A stretch of 64,000 nucleotides of DNA from an uncultured Maribacter sp. (GCF_947500985.1 NZ_CANMTX010000006.1:62001-126000); one strand, 5' to 3'. Counted from the first letter of the stretch, positions 37,468 to 47,301 are shown. Notes: generated from the letters alone by a model not told the origin. Translations and numbers: made by a program.

Positions 37468-38298
37468 ATGGCAATAATCACCCTAACAACAGATTTCGGA
37501 TTAAAAGATCACTTTGTAGCCGTATTAAAAGGCTCCATATATACAGAATTGCCCGATGCCAAAATTGTTGATATTTCGCATGACATCATGCCTTTCAACA
37601 TTCAAGAATGTGCATACATTCTATCTAACTCTTACAATAGCTTTCCAAAAGGGACTATTCATATTGTAGGTATTGATTCTGAAGAGACACCAGATAACAA
37701 GCATATTGTAGCACTTGTAAACGGGCATTACTTTATTAGCGCAAATACCGGTGTCATTGGGCTCATTACCTCTGAAATGACTCCAGAAAAAGTATTTGAA
37801 ATAAATTTACCAGACTCTATTGCTAACTCATTTCCCGTATTAAATGTTTTCATACAAGTTGCGTGTCATATAGCTCGTGGCGGCACATTAGAACTAGTAG
37901 GCAAACCATTTACAGAATTAAACGATCTTAGAGAATTTGCTCCAAGAATAGTAGAAGACGGCAAAAAGATTATTGGCAGTGTTATCTATATTGATAACTA
38001 TGGTAACGTTATCACAAATATTCGTAAAAATTTATTTGACGCCTATCGTAAAGATCGTAATTATACCCTTATTGCACGTAACCATAAATTAAACAAAATT
38101 CATAAAGCTTATAATGACTTTATAGATTATAGCTTAGAAAAAAACCAACGTAAAAGTGCAGGTGACCTTTTGGCTATATTTAATTCATCAGAATATATTG
38201 AATTGGCAATCTATAAAAGTAATCTTACCACAGTTGGTGGTGCCTCTACCTTATTAGGCCTAGGTTATAGAGATACCATTATGGTAGATTTTGAATAG
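37468..38298 (+). CDS. S-adenosylmethionine hydrolase (DUF62, SAM hydroxide adenosyltransferase)
   Basis: This 276-residue protein of the DUF62/fluorinase-like family hydrolyses SAM to adenosine and methionine. The N-terminal TTDFGLKDHFVAVLKG motif supplies the catalytic Asp used to activate water. The downstream HDIMPFNI and FISANTGVIGLI segments and the C-terminal beta-barrel with YIDNYGNVITNI are typical. The fluorinase-specific insertion is not visible, so it is a hydrolase rather than a halogenase. It is divergent from phoH. Its physiological role in SAM homeostasis is not settled for the family. Confidence 0.95.
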   Translation: MAIITLTTDFGLKDHFVAVLKGSIYTELPDAKIVDISHDIMPFNIQECAYILSNSYNSFPKGTIHIVGIDSEETPDNKHIVALVNGHYFISANTGVIGLITSEMTPEKVFEINLPDSIANSFPVLNVFIQVACHIARGGTLELVGKPFTELNDLREFAPRIVEDGKKIIGSVIYIDNYGNVITNIRKNLFDAYRKDRNYTLIARNHKLNKIHKAYNDFIDYSLEKNQRKSAGDLLAIFNSSEYIELAIYKSNLTTVGGASTLLGLGYRDTIMVDFE

Positions 38299-38439
38299 TG
38301 AAGGCAAATTGAATTTCATTAAAATTTAAGCGTATTTTTAAATGATACGAAATCAGCAAAAGTTAATAACTAATGGTCAATTACAAATATTAAAAGCTTA
38401 AGTTAGTAATACTTAGTGTTATACACTACCTTGACCGAC

Positions 38440-38515
38440 AACAAACTGTTAATAAGTTTGTTTCCTTAAAAAGGGCAATTAAAATATCTTTGTTGGTAAC
38501 GAAAACTGCCAACAA
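38440..38515 (+). promoter_or_regulatory. dnaN promoter with flanking inverted repeats
   Basis: TATCTTTG (38485-38492) matches TAnnTTTG, about 84 bases before the dnaN ATG. TTGTTGG/CCAACAA (38490-38496 and 38509-38515) is an inverted repeat covering the likely transcription start. AACAAACT/AGTTTGTT (38440-38447 and 38455-38462) is a hairpin or operator covering the -33 zone. These look like regulator sites, but no regulator is identified. Confidence 0.5.
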
Positions 38516-38575
38516 TAAGGAGTTTAAACCTATTTTTCTTGTGAATTCAAGATTAATATCAATAAAATTTAAAGA

Positions 38576-39694
38576 ATGAAATTTATAGTTTCAAGTACCT
38601 ATTTGCTAAAGCAACTTCAAATATTAGGAGGTGTAATCAACAACAGTAACACGTTACCAATTTTGGATAATTTTCTGTTCGATTTGCAGAAGGACAAACT
38701 GACCGTGTCAGCTTCCGATTTGGAAACCACCATGAGTTCGGTTATAAAAGTAGATTCTGATAATGAAGGTACTATTGCAGTACCGGCAAGATTGCTTTTA
38801 GAAACTTTAAAAACTTTCCCTGAGCAACCACTTACTTTTGTTGTTGAGGATAACAATACAGTAGAAATTAGTTCTAACCACGGTAAATATGCCTTAGCAT
38901 ACGCTGATGGTGCAGAATTCCCTAAAGCGGTTGAATTAACTAGTCCAAGTTCTACTACATTACTTGGAGACATTTTAGCAACTGCTATCAACAAAACAAT
39001 TTTTGCTGCTGGTAATGATGATTTAAGACCTGTAATGAGCGGAGTCTTTTTTCAGTTCTCTCCAGAGAGCTTAACATTCGTTGCTACAGATGCACATAAA
39101 TTGGTAAAATATCAACGTACAGATGTAAGAGCTTCTCAAGTAGCTGAGTTTATTATGCCTAAAAAACCTTTGACTTTATTAAAAGGTATATTAGCAGGTA
39201 GTGAGTCTGATGTACTTATCGAGTACAATGATAGCAATGCAAAGTTCATCTTTGAAGAAACCGAACTAATCTGTAGGTTAATCGATGGTAAATACCCTAA
39301 TTATGAAGCGGTAATACCAAAAGAGAATCCGAATAAACTTACTATAGCTAGAAATCAATTCTTAAGTTCAGTAAAAAGGGTTTCAATTTTCTCTAATAAA
39401 ACTACACACCAAATACGTTTAAAAATAGCTGGTGCAGAATTAAATATCTCTGCAGAAGATCTTGATTACTCGAATAAAGCAGAAGAAAGACTAACCTGTT
39501 CGTACCAAGGTGATGACATGCAAATAGGGTTTAACTCTAGATTTTTAACTGAAATGTTGAACAATTTAGGGTCTGATGAAGTTTCTCTAGAAATGAGCCT
39601 ACCAAATCGTGCAGGTATTCTTACCCCAACCGATGGTTTGGATGAAGGTGAATTTGTAACTATGCTAGTAATGCCTGTTATGCTTAACAGCTAG
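38576..39694 (+). CDS. dnaN: DNA polymerase III beta subunit (sliding clamp) DnaN
   Basis: This 372-residue sliding clamp is built of three repeated clamp folds (about 1-120, 125-245, 246-372). The N-terminus reads MKFIVSSTYLLKQLQILGGV. The middle domain has VATDAHKLVKYQRT, typical of the beta clamp, and the extreme C-terminus (MLVMPVMLNS) contributes the hydrophobic pocket that binds polymerase and clamp loader. The length is standard. dnaA and recF are not adjacent, as is common in Bacteroidota, so this does not mark the replication origin. A strong terminator follows. Confidence 0.97.
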   Translation: MKFIVSSTYLLKQLQILGGVINNSNTLPILDNFLFDLQKDKLTVSASDLETTMSSVIKVDSDNEGTIAVPARLLLETLKTFPEQPLTFVVEDNNTVEISSNHGKYALAYADGAEFPKAVELTSPSSTTLLGDILATAINKTIFAAGNDDLRPVMSGVFFQFSPESLTFVATDAHKLVKYQRTDVRASQVAEFIMPKKPLTLLKGILAGSESDVLIEYNDSNAKFIFEETELICRLIDGKYPNYEAVIPKENPNKLTIARNQFLSSVKRVSIFSNKTTHQIRLKIAGAELNISAEDLDYSNKAEERLTCSYQGDDMQIGFNSRFLTEMLNNLGSDEVSLEMSLPNRAGILTPTDGLDEGEFVTMLVMPVMLNS

Positions 39695-39713
39695 TAATTA
39701 AAATCTATTAACT

Positions 39714-39747
39714 AAAAAGGGTCAGTTATTAAACTGACCCTTTTTTT
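39714..39747 (+). terminator. Intrinsic terminator of dnaN
   Basis: A perfect 14-base stem AAAAAGGGTCAGTT/AACTGACCCTTTTT, loop ATTA, followed by further T residues, 20 bases after the dnaN stop. The A tract at its left end makes it potentially usable for the convergent DUF4870 gene as well. Confidence 0.9.
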
Positions 39748-39766
39748 ATTGTTTATTGTGTAATTA

Positions 39767-40132
39767 CTATATAAACCGTATAGTTCCAAAATAGCTTGGC
39801 AATTCGCCATTACTAGCTTTTATTGCATTTACTGCAGGCATTACAATTGATAAAATTCCTGCGAATATTAATAATAAGATTCCGAGTCCGAATAATAAGA
39901 TTCCGGGAATTCCGATTACAAGATATAAGATTAAGGTTAACTGAAAGTTAATTACCGATTTACCGTGCTCATCCATACCTATAACAGAATCTTTAGTCGT
40001 TAGCCAAATTACTAGCGGTACTATGAGTCCGCCAAATCCTGTTACAAAATCTAAATATTGAGATAAATGAGTAATGACCAACAAATTACGGTCTTCACGA
40101 ACAACTACTGCGTTTTTATTAACTAGTTCCAT
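39767..40132 (-). CDS. DUF4870 domain membrane protein
   Basis: This 121-residue membrane protein has three hydrophobic segments (about 27-46, 60-85 and 88-110). The DUF4870 signature pattern is visible: an N-terminal LLVITHLSQYLDFVTGFGGLIVPL and a middle DEHGKSVINFQLTLILY, in which the HGK-x(2)-NFQ-type motif is the family hallmark. Function is unknown for the family, which is often close to envelope or stress genes. A short C-terminal Tyr/Phe-rich tail (SYFGTIRFI) is also typical. No clear promoter is visible upstream. Confidence 0.88.
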   Translation of the reverse strand: MELVNKNAVVVREDRNLLVITHLSQYLDFVTGFGGLIVPLVIWLTTKDSVIGMDEHGKSVINFQLTLILYLVIGIPGILLFGLGILLLIFAGILSIVMPAVNAIKASNGELPSYFGTIRFI

Positions 40133-40205
40133 TTTTGATTGATTTAGTGATGAATACTACAAATAAGACGCATAAAGTCGCGAATTGTTACAACTTTTAA
40201 AGAAA

Positions 40206-40634
40206 TTATAGTTTTCTATTCAATTTTGTAAGCTTCTCTTGTTCCTTCATAATCCTCATTTGACTCTTTGCAACCTTATCTTCTATTTTCTGAATATTTA
40301 CAGGAGAAAGCGTTCCTTTTAGTTTTCCTTTTTCAAGCTGACCTTTCAATTTTGTAACTTTATTTTCTTCTTTAGAAATAGATTTTGCTTTAGAATCAAT
40401 TTGCTTTTGAAGCTTATCTTCCTTCTTTTTAGCTGCATCTTTTTTCTTTTGTTCAGCAGCTTCCTTCTTTTCTTTCTTAGCTTCGGCTTTTGCTTTATCT
40501 ACTTTCTCTTTCACTTGTTCCATTTCTTTTTCCTGAGCTACAGTAATTTCACCAGTAGTTTCAGGGGCGTCATCTTGAGCAACAGCTAATGAACTAACCA
40601 ATACAAACGCCAACAATACAAATACTTTTTTCAT
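40206..40634 (-). CDS. Secreted Lys/Glu-rich coiled-coil protein
   Basis: This 142-residue protein has a signal peptide (MKKVFVLLAFVLVSSLAVAQ) followed by a nearly continuous charged helix rich in Lys, Glu, Ala and Gln (about residues 30-140), with heptad-like spacing. No hydrophobic core domain is present. Such short coiled-coil proteins may be periplasmic spacers or envelope-associated, but no homologous function is recognised. The compositional bias also inflates weak similarity to many coiled-coil proteins. It lies between the DUF4870 gene and the divergent mnmE. Confidence 0.75.
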   Translation of the reverse strand: MKKVFVLLAFVLVSSLAVAQDDAPETTGEITVAQEKEMEQVKEKVDKAKAEAKKEKKEAAEQKKKDAAKKKEDKLQKQIDSKAKSISKEENKVTKLKGQLEKGKLKGTLSPVNIQKIEDKVAKSQMRIMKEQEKLTKLNRKL

Positions 40635-40733
40635 TTTTTAATTACATTTTATACTATGTAAAATTACTATATAATTATACACTGAAAACAAAATCCAATT
40701 AAATTAAGAAAACTACAACAGTTAATAATTGAT

Positions 40734-40741
40734 TATTTTTG
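40734..40741 (+). promoter_or_regulatory. -7 promoter element directly before mnmE
   Basis: TATTTTTG is an exact TAnnTTTG match, followed by CAGC and the mnmE ATG at 40746. The transcript would begin at about the start codon. Confidence 0.5.
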
Positions 40742-40745
40742 CAGC

Positions 40746-42143
40746 ATGATTCAAAACGATACCATAATAGCATTAGCAACTCCGGCAGGTGCAGGAGCCA
40801 TTGCAATTATTAGACTTTCAGGCGCAGATGCAATTACTATTGCTTCCAAGCATTTTGAATCAGTTTCAGGTAAAATTCTTGTAAACCAAAAAAGCCATAC
40901 CATTCATTTAGGATATATTAAGGACGGAAAAAATGTATTAGATCAAGCACTAATATCCATTTTTAAGGATCCACATTCGTATACTGGAGAAAATGTGATA
41001 GAAATATCTTGCCATGGTTCACCATATATACAACAACAAATTATTCAGCTATTTCTTAGAAATGGATGTAGAACAGCAGATGCAGGTGAATTTACCCTAA
41101 GAGCCTTTTTAAATGGTAAAATGGATTTGAGTCAGGCTGAAGCAGTTGCAGATTTAATTTCTAGTGATAATGCCGCTAGCCATCAAATAGCTGTGCAACA
41201 AATGCGTGGCGGATTCAGTAATGAAATTAAACAACTTCGAACAGAGTTATTAAATTTCGCATCTTTAATTGAACTAGAACTCGATTTTTCTGAAGAAGAT
41301 GTAGAATTCGCGGATCGTACTCAGTTTAAAGAACTACTTACACGTATTCAAAAAGTATTGCAGAGCTTAATAGATTCTTTTGCAGTAGGAAATGTAATTA
41401 AAAACGGAATTCCAGTTGCTATTGTCGGCGAACCTAACGTGGGCAAATCAACACTTTTAAATGCATTTTTAAATGAAGAGCGCGCATTAGTATCAGATAT
41501 TGCAGGTACCACACGTGATACCATAGAAGATGAAATTTCTATAGGCGGAATAGGGTTTCGATTTATAGACACCGCAGGAATTCGCGAAACACAAGATGTC
41601 GTGGAAGGCATGGGTATTAAGCGGACTTTTGAAAAGATAGAACAAGCCCAAGTAGTTTTGTTATTGGTTGATGGCTCAAAACTATTAGCCGATGACAAAA
41701 AACTGAAGAATATCGTCATCGATTTTGAGAAGATAAAAAATCAGAATCCGCTAAAACCATTAGTCTTATTGGTTAATAAAGCAGATACCCTTTCTGAAGA
41801 TGATAAGAATAAAATTGGCGCATATTTAGACGACGTAAAATATTTATCTGCAAAAACAGGCGAAGGCGTTGAAGAGTTACAGAACAGCCTTTTAGAATTT
41901 GTAAATACCGGAGCACTTCGCAATAATGAAACTATTGTAACCAACACCCGTCATTACAATTCATTACTTAAATCACTTGAAGAAATAGAAAAGGTACAGT
42001 TCGGAATGAAAGCAAATCTTTCAAGCGACCTTATGGCAATTGACGTTAAAGAAGCATTGTATCATTTGGGAGAAATTACCGGTCAAGTAACCAATGATGA
42101 ATTGCTAGGAAACATTTTTGCTAATTTTTGTATCGGCAAATAA
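40746..42143 (+). CDS. mnmE: tRNA modification GTPase MnmE (TrmE)
   Basis: This 465-residue GTPase works with MnmG to install the cmnm5 group on U34 of certain tRNAs. The N-terminal folate-binding domain (1-120) starts with TIIALATPAGAGAIAIIRLSG. The helical domain is split around a G domain (about 215-380). In the G domain are G1 GEPNVGKST, G2 TTRDTIED, G3 DTAGIRE and G4 NKAD. The C-terminal CIGK motif with its catalytic cysteine is intact. Length is normal. It is convergent with miaE, another tRNA-modification gene. Confidence 0.97.
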   Translation: MIQNDTIIALATPAGAGAIAIIRLSGADAITIASKHFESVSGKILVNQKSHTIHLGYIKDGKNVLDQALISIFKDPHSYTGENVIEISCHGSPYIQQQIIQLFLRNGCRTADAGEFTLRAFLNGKMDLSQAEAVADLISSDNAASHQIAVQQMRGGFSNEIKQLRTELLNFASLIELELDFSEEDVEFADRTQFKELLTRIQKVLQSLIDSFAVGNVIKNGIPVAIVGEPNVGKSTLLNAFLNEERALVSDIAGTTRDTIEDEISIGGIGFRFIDTAGIRETQDVVEGMGIKRTFEKIEQAQVVLLLVDGSKLLADDKKLKNIVIDFEKIKNQNPLKPLVLLVNKADTLSEDDKNKIGAYLDDVKYLSAKTGEGVEELQNSLLEFVNTGALRNNETIVTNTRHYNSLLKSLEEIEKVQFGMKANLSSDLMAIDVKEALYHLGEITGQVTNDELLGNIFANFCIGK

Positions 42144-42157
42144 CCACTGTAAAAATA

Positions 42158-42739
42158 TCAACCATGAATGGTCTCATCTTTTCCATAGTTTTTAATCACT
42201 TCTGCTTCAAACTCAACTAACTCTTGCCAGCGTTTGTCGACATCAACATCTTGACCATATTTACGAGCAAAGCCAATGAAAGTAGTATAATGACCCGCTT
42301 CGCTTACCATTAAATCATAATAAAACTTAGATAATTCTGGATCTTTAATTTCCTCTGAAAGTAGTTTGAAACGTTCGCAGCTTCTGGCTTCTATCATAGC
42401 AGAAAATAATAGCCGATCTACCATAGACTGTAATCGACTACCACCTTTATTCATGAATTTGTAAAGCTCATTTACATAACTATCCTTACGTTCTCGACCT
42501 AATGTATAACCGCGCTCTTTAATAATATCATGAACCATTTGAAAATGCACCAATTCTTCTTGCGCTAACAAAAGTAAATCAGTAACTAAATCTGGGTATT
42601 CAGAATTTAGCGTAATAATAGTAATTGCATTCGTAGCCGCCTTTTGTTCGCACCATGCATGGTCCGTTAAAATCTCTTCTATATTCTTTTCTACAATATT
42701 GACCCAACGAGGGTCAGTTGCTAATTTTAAATGAAGCAT
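42158..42739 (-). CDS. miaE: tRNA-(ms2io6A37)-hydroxylase MiaE
   Basis: This non-heme diiron monooxygenase of 193 residues hydroxylates the isopentenyl side chain at A37 of tRNA. Ligand motifs of a four-helix ferritin-like bundle are visible: Glu/His in EELVHFQMVHD, EARSCERF with paired acidic residues, and SEAGHYTTF. The start is MLHLKLATDPRWV. MiaE is known from gammaproteobacteria, and Bacteroidota homologues are usually annotated the same way. Its stop is 14 bases from the mnmE stop on the other strand, so the two tRNA-modification genes are tail to tail. Confidence 0.92.
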   Translation of the reverse strand: MLHLKLATDPRWVNIVEKNIEEILTDHAWCEQKAATNAITIITLNSEYPDLVTDLLLLAQEELVHFQMVHDIIKERGYTLGRERKDSYVNELYKFMNKGGSRLQSMVDRLLFSAMIEARSCERFKLLSEEIKDPELSKFYYDLMVSEAGHYTTFIGFARKYGQDVDVDKRWQELVEFEAEVIKNYGKDETIHG

Positions 42740-42850
42740 GGGCTATTTATTTTTGTAAAAATAGGAGTCAATGAAGGATATGCAACCATCAACATCCTAT
42801 ATATTTCAGAAATCAGAAATTATAGCCTGATTTTTATCCTTAAAAAACAA

Positions 42851-45800
42851 CTACATATTTCTACGATACTGCCCTCCAACTTCAAACATGGCGTGTGTAA
42901 TTTGACCTAATGAACAATATTTAGTTGCTTCCATTAATTGCTCAAAAGTATTCTCATTATTCAGTGCAATATCCTGCAAAGATTTCAAAGATTCTTCTGC
43001 GATAGCTGCATTTCTTTTCTGTAAATCTTCAAGATTATGAATCTGTGCTTTCTTTTCATCTTCGGTTGCACGAATAACCTCTTCTGGTATTATAGTAGGA
43101 GACCCGTTAGATGACAAGAAAGTATTCACCCCAATTATTGGCAACTCCCCAGTATGCTTCTTCGTTTCATAATACAAACTCTCTTCTTGAATTTTACTGC
43201 GTTGGTACATACTTTCCATTGCTCCAAGCACTCCGCCACGATTTGTAATTCTATCAAACTCAACCATAACGGATTCTTCAACCAAATCGGTCAATTCTTC
43301 GGTAATAAATGATCCTTGCATCGGATTCTCATTTCTTGCCAACCCAAGCTCTTTATTAATTATCAATTGTATAGCCATTGCCCTTCTTACAGAATGTTCT
43401 GTAGGCGTGGTAATTGCTTCATCATATGCATTAGTATGCAAAGAATTACAATTATCATAGATGGCATAAAGCGCTTGTAATGTGGTTCTAATATCATTGA
43501 AATCAATCTCTTGCGCATGTAAAGAGCGCCCTGAAGTTTGAATATGATATTTCAGCTTTTGAGAACGTTCATTCCCGTTATATTTCAACTTCATCGCTTT
43601 TGCCCAAATTCTTCTTGCGACCCTACCAATTACCGCATATTCGGGATCAAGTCCGTTACTAAAGAAAAAAGAAAGGTTGGGTGCAAATTCATCAATATGC
43701 ATTCCTCTAGAAAGGTAATATTCTACAAAAGTGAAGCCATTGGCAAGTGTAAAGGCCAACTGACTAATCGGGTTCGCCCCTGCTTCTGCAATGTGATAAC
43801 CAGAAATAGAGACCGAATAAAAATTACGGACTTTCTGATCTATAAAATACTGTTGTACATCACCCATTAAACGCAAAGAAAATTCCGTAGAAAAAATACA
43901 GGTGTTCTGTGCTTGATCTTCTTTTAGTATATCTGCTTGTACCGTACCTCTTACTTTCGATAATGCATCTGCCTTTAGTTTAGCATATACATCTGCTTTT
44001 AAAACCTGATCACCAGTCACCCCTAACAGAAATAAACCAAGACCATCATTACCTTCTGGCAACTCACCAGCATAGGTTGGGCGCTTAGCTCCTAACTTCT
44101 TATAGATGGCATCAATCTTTTTATTAACTTCAGTAGTTAGTCCGTTCGCCTTAATATACTTCTCACATTGCTGATCAATAGCGGCATTCATAAAAAATGC
44201 GGCAATAGTCGCCGCAGGACCATTTATAGTCATAGAAACCGAGGTCGTCGGTGCACATAGATCGAACCCTGAATATAATTTTTTGGCATCGTCCAAACAG
44301 CAAATACTAACTCCGGAATTACCAATTTTTCCGTAAATATCTGGTCGATAACCTGGGTCTTCACCATAAAGTGTCACCGAATCAAATGCTGTAGACAAGC
44401 GAGCTGCCGGTAATCCTTTAGAAACATAATGAAAACGTTTATTCGTTCTTTCTGGTCCGCCCTCACCAGCAAACATTCTGGTAGGGTCTTCCCCCCGCCT
44501 TTTAAAAGGAAATACACCTGCCGTAAAAGGAAATTCCCCTGGTACGTTTTCCTGTAAAGACCATTTCAATATATCTCCCCAGCCTTCGTACTTAGGCAAA
44601 ATTACTTTTGGTATTTGTGTTTGCGATAAAGATTTGGTCGTTGTTTCTACCTTCACCTCTTTACCCCTAACAATGTAGGTGAAAAAATCTCCTTCATAAT
44701 TAGCCTTCTTCTCATTCCACCCATCAATTATTTTTTGATTATGTGGATCAAGATCTAATTGCAATTCTTGCTTCGCGGCTTCAATAGCACTTAACACATC
44801 TTCCTTATCTCTTAATATTTCAGAAGATTCTTTAAGACTGAATAGTTTTTGGGCGACCGCTTTTTGATATTCAGCCCTTTCATTATAATCACGAATAGTA
44901 TCAGTTATTTCAGAAAGGTATCTTGTTCTTTTTGGCGGAATGATGTAAATCTTCTCAGACATTTCTCGAGAACTTTCAAAAGTTGATTTGAAGTCCTCAG
45001 CGGCAGTTTTATCTACTAAAGTATCAATAACCGCCCTGTACAACTGATTCATGCCCGGGTCATTAAACTGGGATGCAATAGTGCCATAAGCTGGAAGTTC
45101 TTCTGCAGGAGTATCCCACAACAGATGATTACGCTGGTATTGCTTTTTCACATCTCGCAATGCATCTAAAGCCCCTCTTTTATCAAACTTGTTTAACGCA
45201 ATTAAATCGGCAAAATCGAGCATATCAATTTTTTCTAATTGTGTTGCCGCACCGTATTCCGGAGTCATGACATATAAGGACACATCTGAATGCTCTGTAA
45301 TTTCAGTGTCAGACTGACCTATACCCGAGGTTTCTAGAATAATTAGATTAAAACCGGCAGCTTTAGTAATATCTACGGCATCTTTCACATATTTTGATAA
45401 GGCTAAGTTTGACTGGCGTGTAGCCAAAGAACGCATGTATACCCTATCATTAAAAATAGCGTTCATTCTAATACGATCTCCTAATAGTGCTCCACCCGTT
45501 TTACGTTTAGATGGATCTACAGAAATTACTGCAATCTTTTTATCCTCAAAATCAACAAGAAAACGACGCACCAATTCATCTACTAACGATGATTTACCAG
45601 AGCCACCTGTTCCTGTAATTCCTAATACGGGAGCTACTTTTTTCGTTTCAACCTTTTTTCTGATAGTATTTAAAACCCCTTCATACTTTTCAGAAAAGTT
45701 CTCTGCAGCAGAAATCAATCTTGCAATATCGGCGTAACTAAGTTGTTGTAATTCGCTTAATTCTACATTAAGCTGCTCTCCAACTGGAAAATCACTTTTT

Positions 45801-46228
45801 TGAATCAAGTCATTGATCATACCTTGAAGTCCCATGGCACGACCGTCATCCGGAGAATATATTTTCTCAATACCGTAGGCATGTAATTCTTCTATCTCTT
45901 CAGGTAGAATTGTTCCACCACCACCACCGAACAACTTAATTTGCGATGCTCCTCTCTCCTGCAACAAATCATACATATACTTAAAGTATTCTACATGTCC
46001 GCCTTGATATGAAGTAATTGCGATTGCCTGCACATCTTCTTGAATTGCACAATCAACAATTTCTTGCACAGATCGGTTATGACCTAAATGAATAACCTCA
46101 CAACCTGTAGATTGTATAATTCTCCGCATAATATTAATGGCAGCATCGTGACCGTCGAAAAGGGAAGCCGCTGTAACAATACGTATATGGTTTTGAGGTT
46201 TATAAGGAGTTTGTGTGATATCGTTCAT
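42851..46228 (-). CDS. icmF: Fused isobutyryl-CoA mutase IcmF
   Basis: This 1125-residue adenosylcobalamin enzyme interconverts isobutyryl-CoA and butyryl-CoA (related variants act on pivalyl- or isovaleryl-CoA). Domain order is B12-binding (about 15-150, with [10 protein letters not shown] and His27 as lower axial ligand), MeaI-type G-protein chaperone (about 198-415; Walker [10 protein letters not shown] near 206-214, NKFD at 346-349), then the TIM-barrel mutase domain (about 540-1125). Gln774 in AQNT stands where methylmalonyl-CoA mutase has Arg, which marks the isobutyryl-CoA type. Phe residues in GVFPF also fit. Methylmalonyl-CoA mutase genes are not nearby. A BtuF-like corrinoid-binding gene is divergent to it. 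Confidence 0.96.
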   Translation of the reverse strand: MNDITQTPYKPQNHIRIVTAASLFDGHDAAINIMRRIIQSTGCEVIHLGHNRSVQEIVDCAIQEDVQAIAITSYQGGHVEYFKYMYDLLQERGASQIKLFGGGGGTILPEEIEELHAYGIEKIYSPDDGRAMGLQGMINDLIQKSDFPVGEQLNVELSELQQLSYADIARLISAAENFSEKYEGVLNTIRKKVETKKVAPVLGITGTGGSGKSSLVDELVRRFLVDFEDKKIAVISVDPSKRKTGGALLGDRIRMNAIFNDRVYMRSLATRQSNLALSKYVKDAVDITKAAGFNLIILETSGIGQSDTEITEHSDVSLYVMTPEYGAATQLEKIDMLDFADLIALNKFDKRGALDALRDVKKQYQRNHLLWDTPAEELPAYGTIASQFNDPGMNQLYRAVIDTLVDKTAAEDFKSTFESSREMSEKIYIIPPKRTRYLSEITDTIRDYNERAEYQKAVAQKLFSLKESSEILRDKEDVLSAIEAAKQELQLDLDPHNQKIIDGWNEKKANYEGDFFTYIVRGKEVKVETTTKSLSQTQIPKVILPKYEGWGDILKWSLQENVPGEFPFTAGVFPFKRRGEDPTRMFAGEGGPERTNKRFHYVSKGLPAARLSTAFDSVTLYGEDPGYRPDIYGKIGNSGVSICCLDDAKKLYSGFDLCAPTTSVSMTINGPAATIAAFFMNAAIDQQCEKYIKANGLTTEVNKKIDAIYKKLGAKRPTYAGELPEGNDGLGLFLLGVTGDQVLKADVYAKLKADALSKVRGTVQADILKEDQAQNTCIFSTEFSLRLMGDVQQYFIDQKVRNFYSVSISGYHIAEAGANPISQLAFTLANGFTFVEYYLSRGMHIDEFAPNLSFFFSNGLDPEYAVIGRVARRIWAKAMKLKYNGNERSQKLKYHIQTSGRSLHAQEIDFNDIRTTLQALYAIYDNCNSLHTNAYDEAITTPTEHSVRRAMAIQLIINKELGLARNENPMQGSFITEELTDLVEESVMVEFDRITNRGGVLGAMESMYQRSKIQEESLYYETKKHTGELPIIGVNTFLSSNGSPTIIPEEVIRATEDEKKAQIHNLEDLQKRNAAIAEESLKSLQDIALNNENTFEQLMEATKYCSLGQITHAMFEVGGQYRRNM

Positions 46229-46548
46229 TTCAAATGCTCAATTTAATCTTTAGTAACCTGATTTTTTCCACGTGATGAATTAATTACGCTTCAATTAATA
46301 GTCGTTAAGTACATTAATGACCTTATAAATATTGATGTTACAACAACAATTTTCGGTTGATACGAAAATAAAGATTTTAATTATCATTATTTCAATTTTC
46401 TTCAATTCTGAGCTTAAAATTTGATTGATTAACAAATATTTATCTGAAATTTACCGAATTGATATTTTTAAAATCATGTATTGATTTTGTTTACTAAAAC
46501 TTCACCTAAAAAAAGGGCAGATGTACGACTCTTATTACTGCTGTAATC
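46229..46548. other. Divergent intergenic region between icmF and the BtuF-like gene
   Basis: This 320-base AT-rich gap contains no recognisable RNA gene or promoter with the full consensus. I looked for a cobalamin riboswitch (conserved B12 box) and saw none. A 29-codon hydrophobic ORF around 46333 is too short and composition-driven to call. Confidence 0.5.
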
Positions 46549-47301
46549 ATGATATATAATGTTCAACTAGGAAATCAAATCAGAATTAATTCTACACCCT
46601 CTAGAATAGTTTCTGTTGTTCCCTCTATTACAGAATTATTGTTCGATCTAGGATTAGGCGATAAAGTAATTGGTTGTACCAAATTCTGTGTACATCCCAA
46701 TAAACCTTATCTCACGAAAAGTATGATTGGTGGCACAAAGGATTTGAATATGGAAAAGATTCTAAAATTAAATCCTGATTTAATACTGGCTAACAAAGAA
46801 GAAAACAACAGAGATCAAATTGAATCTCTAGGTGCATCTGCTCCCGTCTGGATTAGTGATGTCAAAACATTTGATGACTGTCTTAAAATGATAGAACAAA
46901 TTGGGCAAATAACTTCGAGCTCTAAACGAGCGACGGAAATCATTAATCATCTAAATAATACATTAAAACCAAAAAGACCATCAATAAAAGTGGGCTATCT
47001 TATTTGGAAAGACCCCTATATGACCGTGGGTGGCGATACCTATATTAGTGAAATGCTAAACAGGTGTGGGTATATAAACGTATTTGCTAACCAAAATCGA
47101 TACCCGATTGTTACCTTAGAGGAAATAAATGATTATAACCCCGATGTAGTCTTATTATCATCTGAGCCCTACCCTTTTAATGAAGAACATCTAAAAACCA
47201 TTAAGAGCGTTTTAAAGAATATAGAAGTTAGACTAGCTGACGGAGAATTCTTTTCTTGGTATGGCTCAAGACAGCTAAATGTAAAGCCTATTGAATCTTA
47301 A
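46549..47301 (+). CDS. BtuF-like corrinoid/metal-binding protein (helical-backbone receptor)
   Basis: This 250-residue protein has the fold of helical-backbone metal receptors, the BtuF/FhuD class. The start RINSTPSRIVSVVPSITELLFDLGLGDKVIGCTKFC is typical of the first Rossmann-like domain. The linking helix is around KTFDDCLKMIEQIG, and a second domain includes YLIWKDPYMTVGGDTYISEMLN. No signal peptide or lipobox is present, because the first residues (MIYNVQLGN) are polar. It either acts in the cytoplasm or is secreted in a nonstandard way. The neighbour IcmF needs B12, so a role in corrinoid handling is inferred. No ABC transporter genes flank it. Confidence 0.88.
   Translation: MIYNVQLGNQIRINSTPSRIVSVVPSITELLFDLGLGDKVIGCTKFCVHPNKPYLTKSMIGGTKDLNMEKILKLNPDLILANKEENNRDQIESLGASAPVWISDVKTFDDCLKMIEQIGQITSSSKRATEIINHLNNTLKPKRPSIKVGYLIWKDPYMTVGGDTYISEMLNRCGYINVFANQNRYPIVTLEEINDYNPDVVLLSSEPYPFNEEHLKTIKSVLKNIEVRLADGEFFSWYGSRQLNVKPIES

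Noticed and set aside
38299..38575. Replication origin near dnaN
   Set aside because: No cluster of DnaA boxes is visible and dnaA is absent. dnaN is commonly separate from the origin in Bacteroidota.
46333..46422. A 29-codon hydrophobic ORF in the gap between icmF and the BtuF-like gene
   Set aside because: It is very short and AT-driven, with no ribosome-binding or promoter signal that would set it apart from chance.
46229..46548. Possible cobalamin riboswitch upstream of icmF or the BtuF-like gene
   Set aside because: No conserved B12-box-like sequence or paired structure was recognised on either strand.
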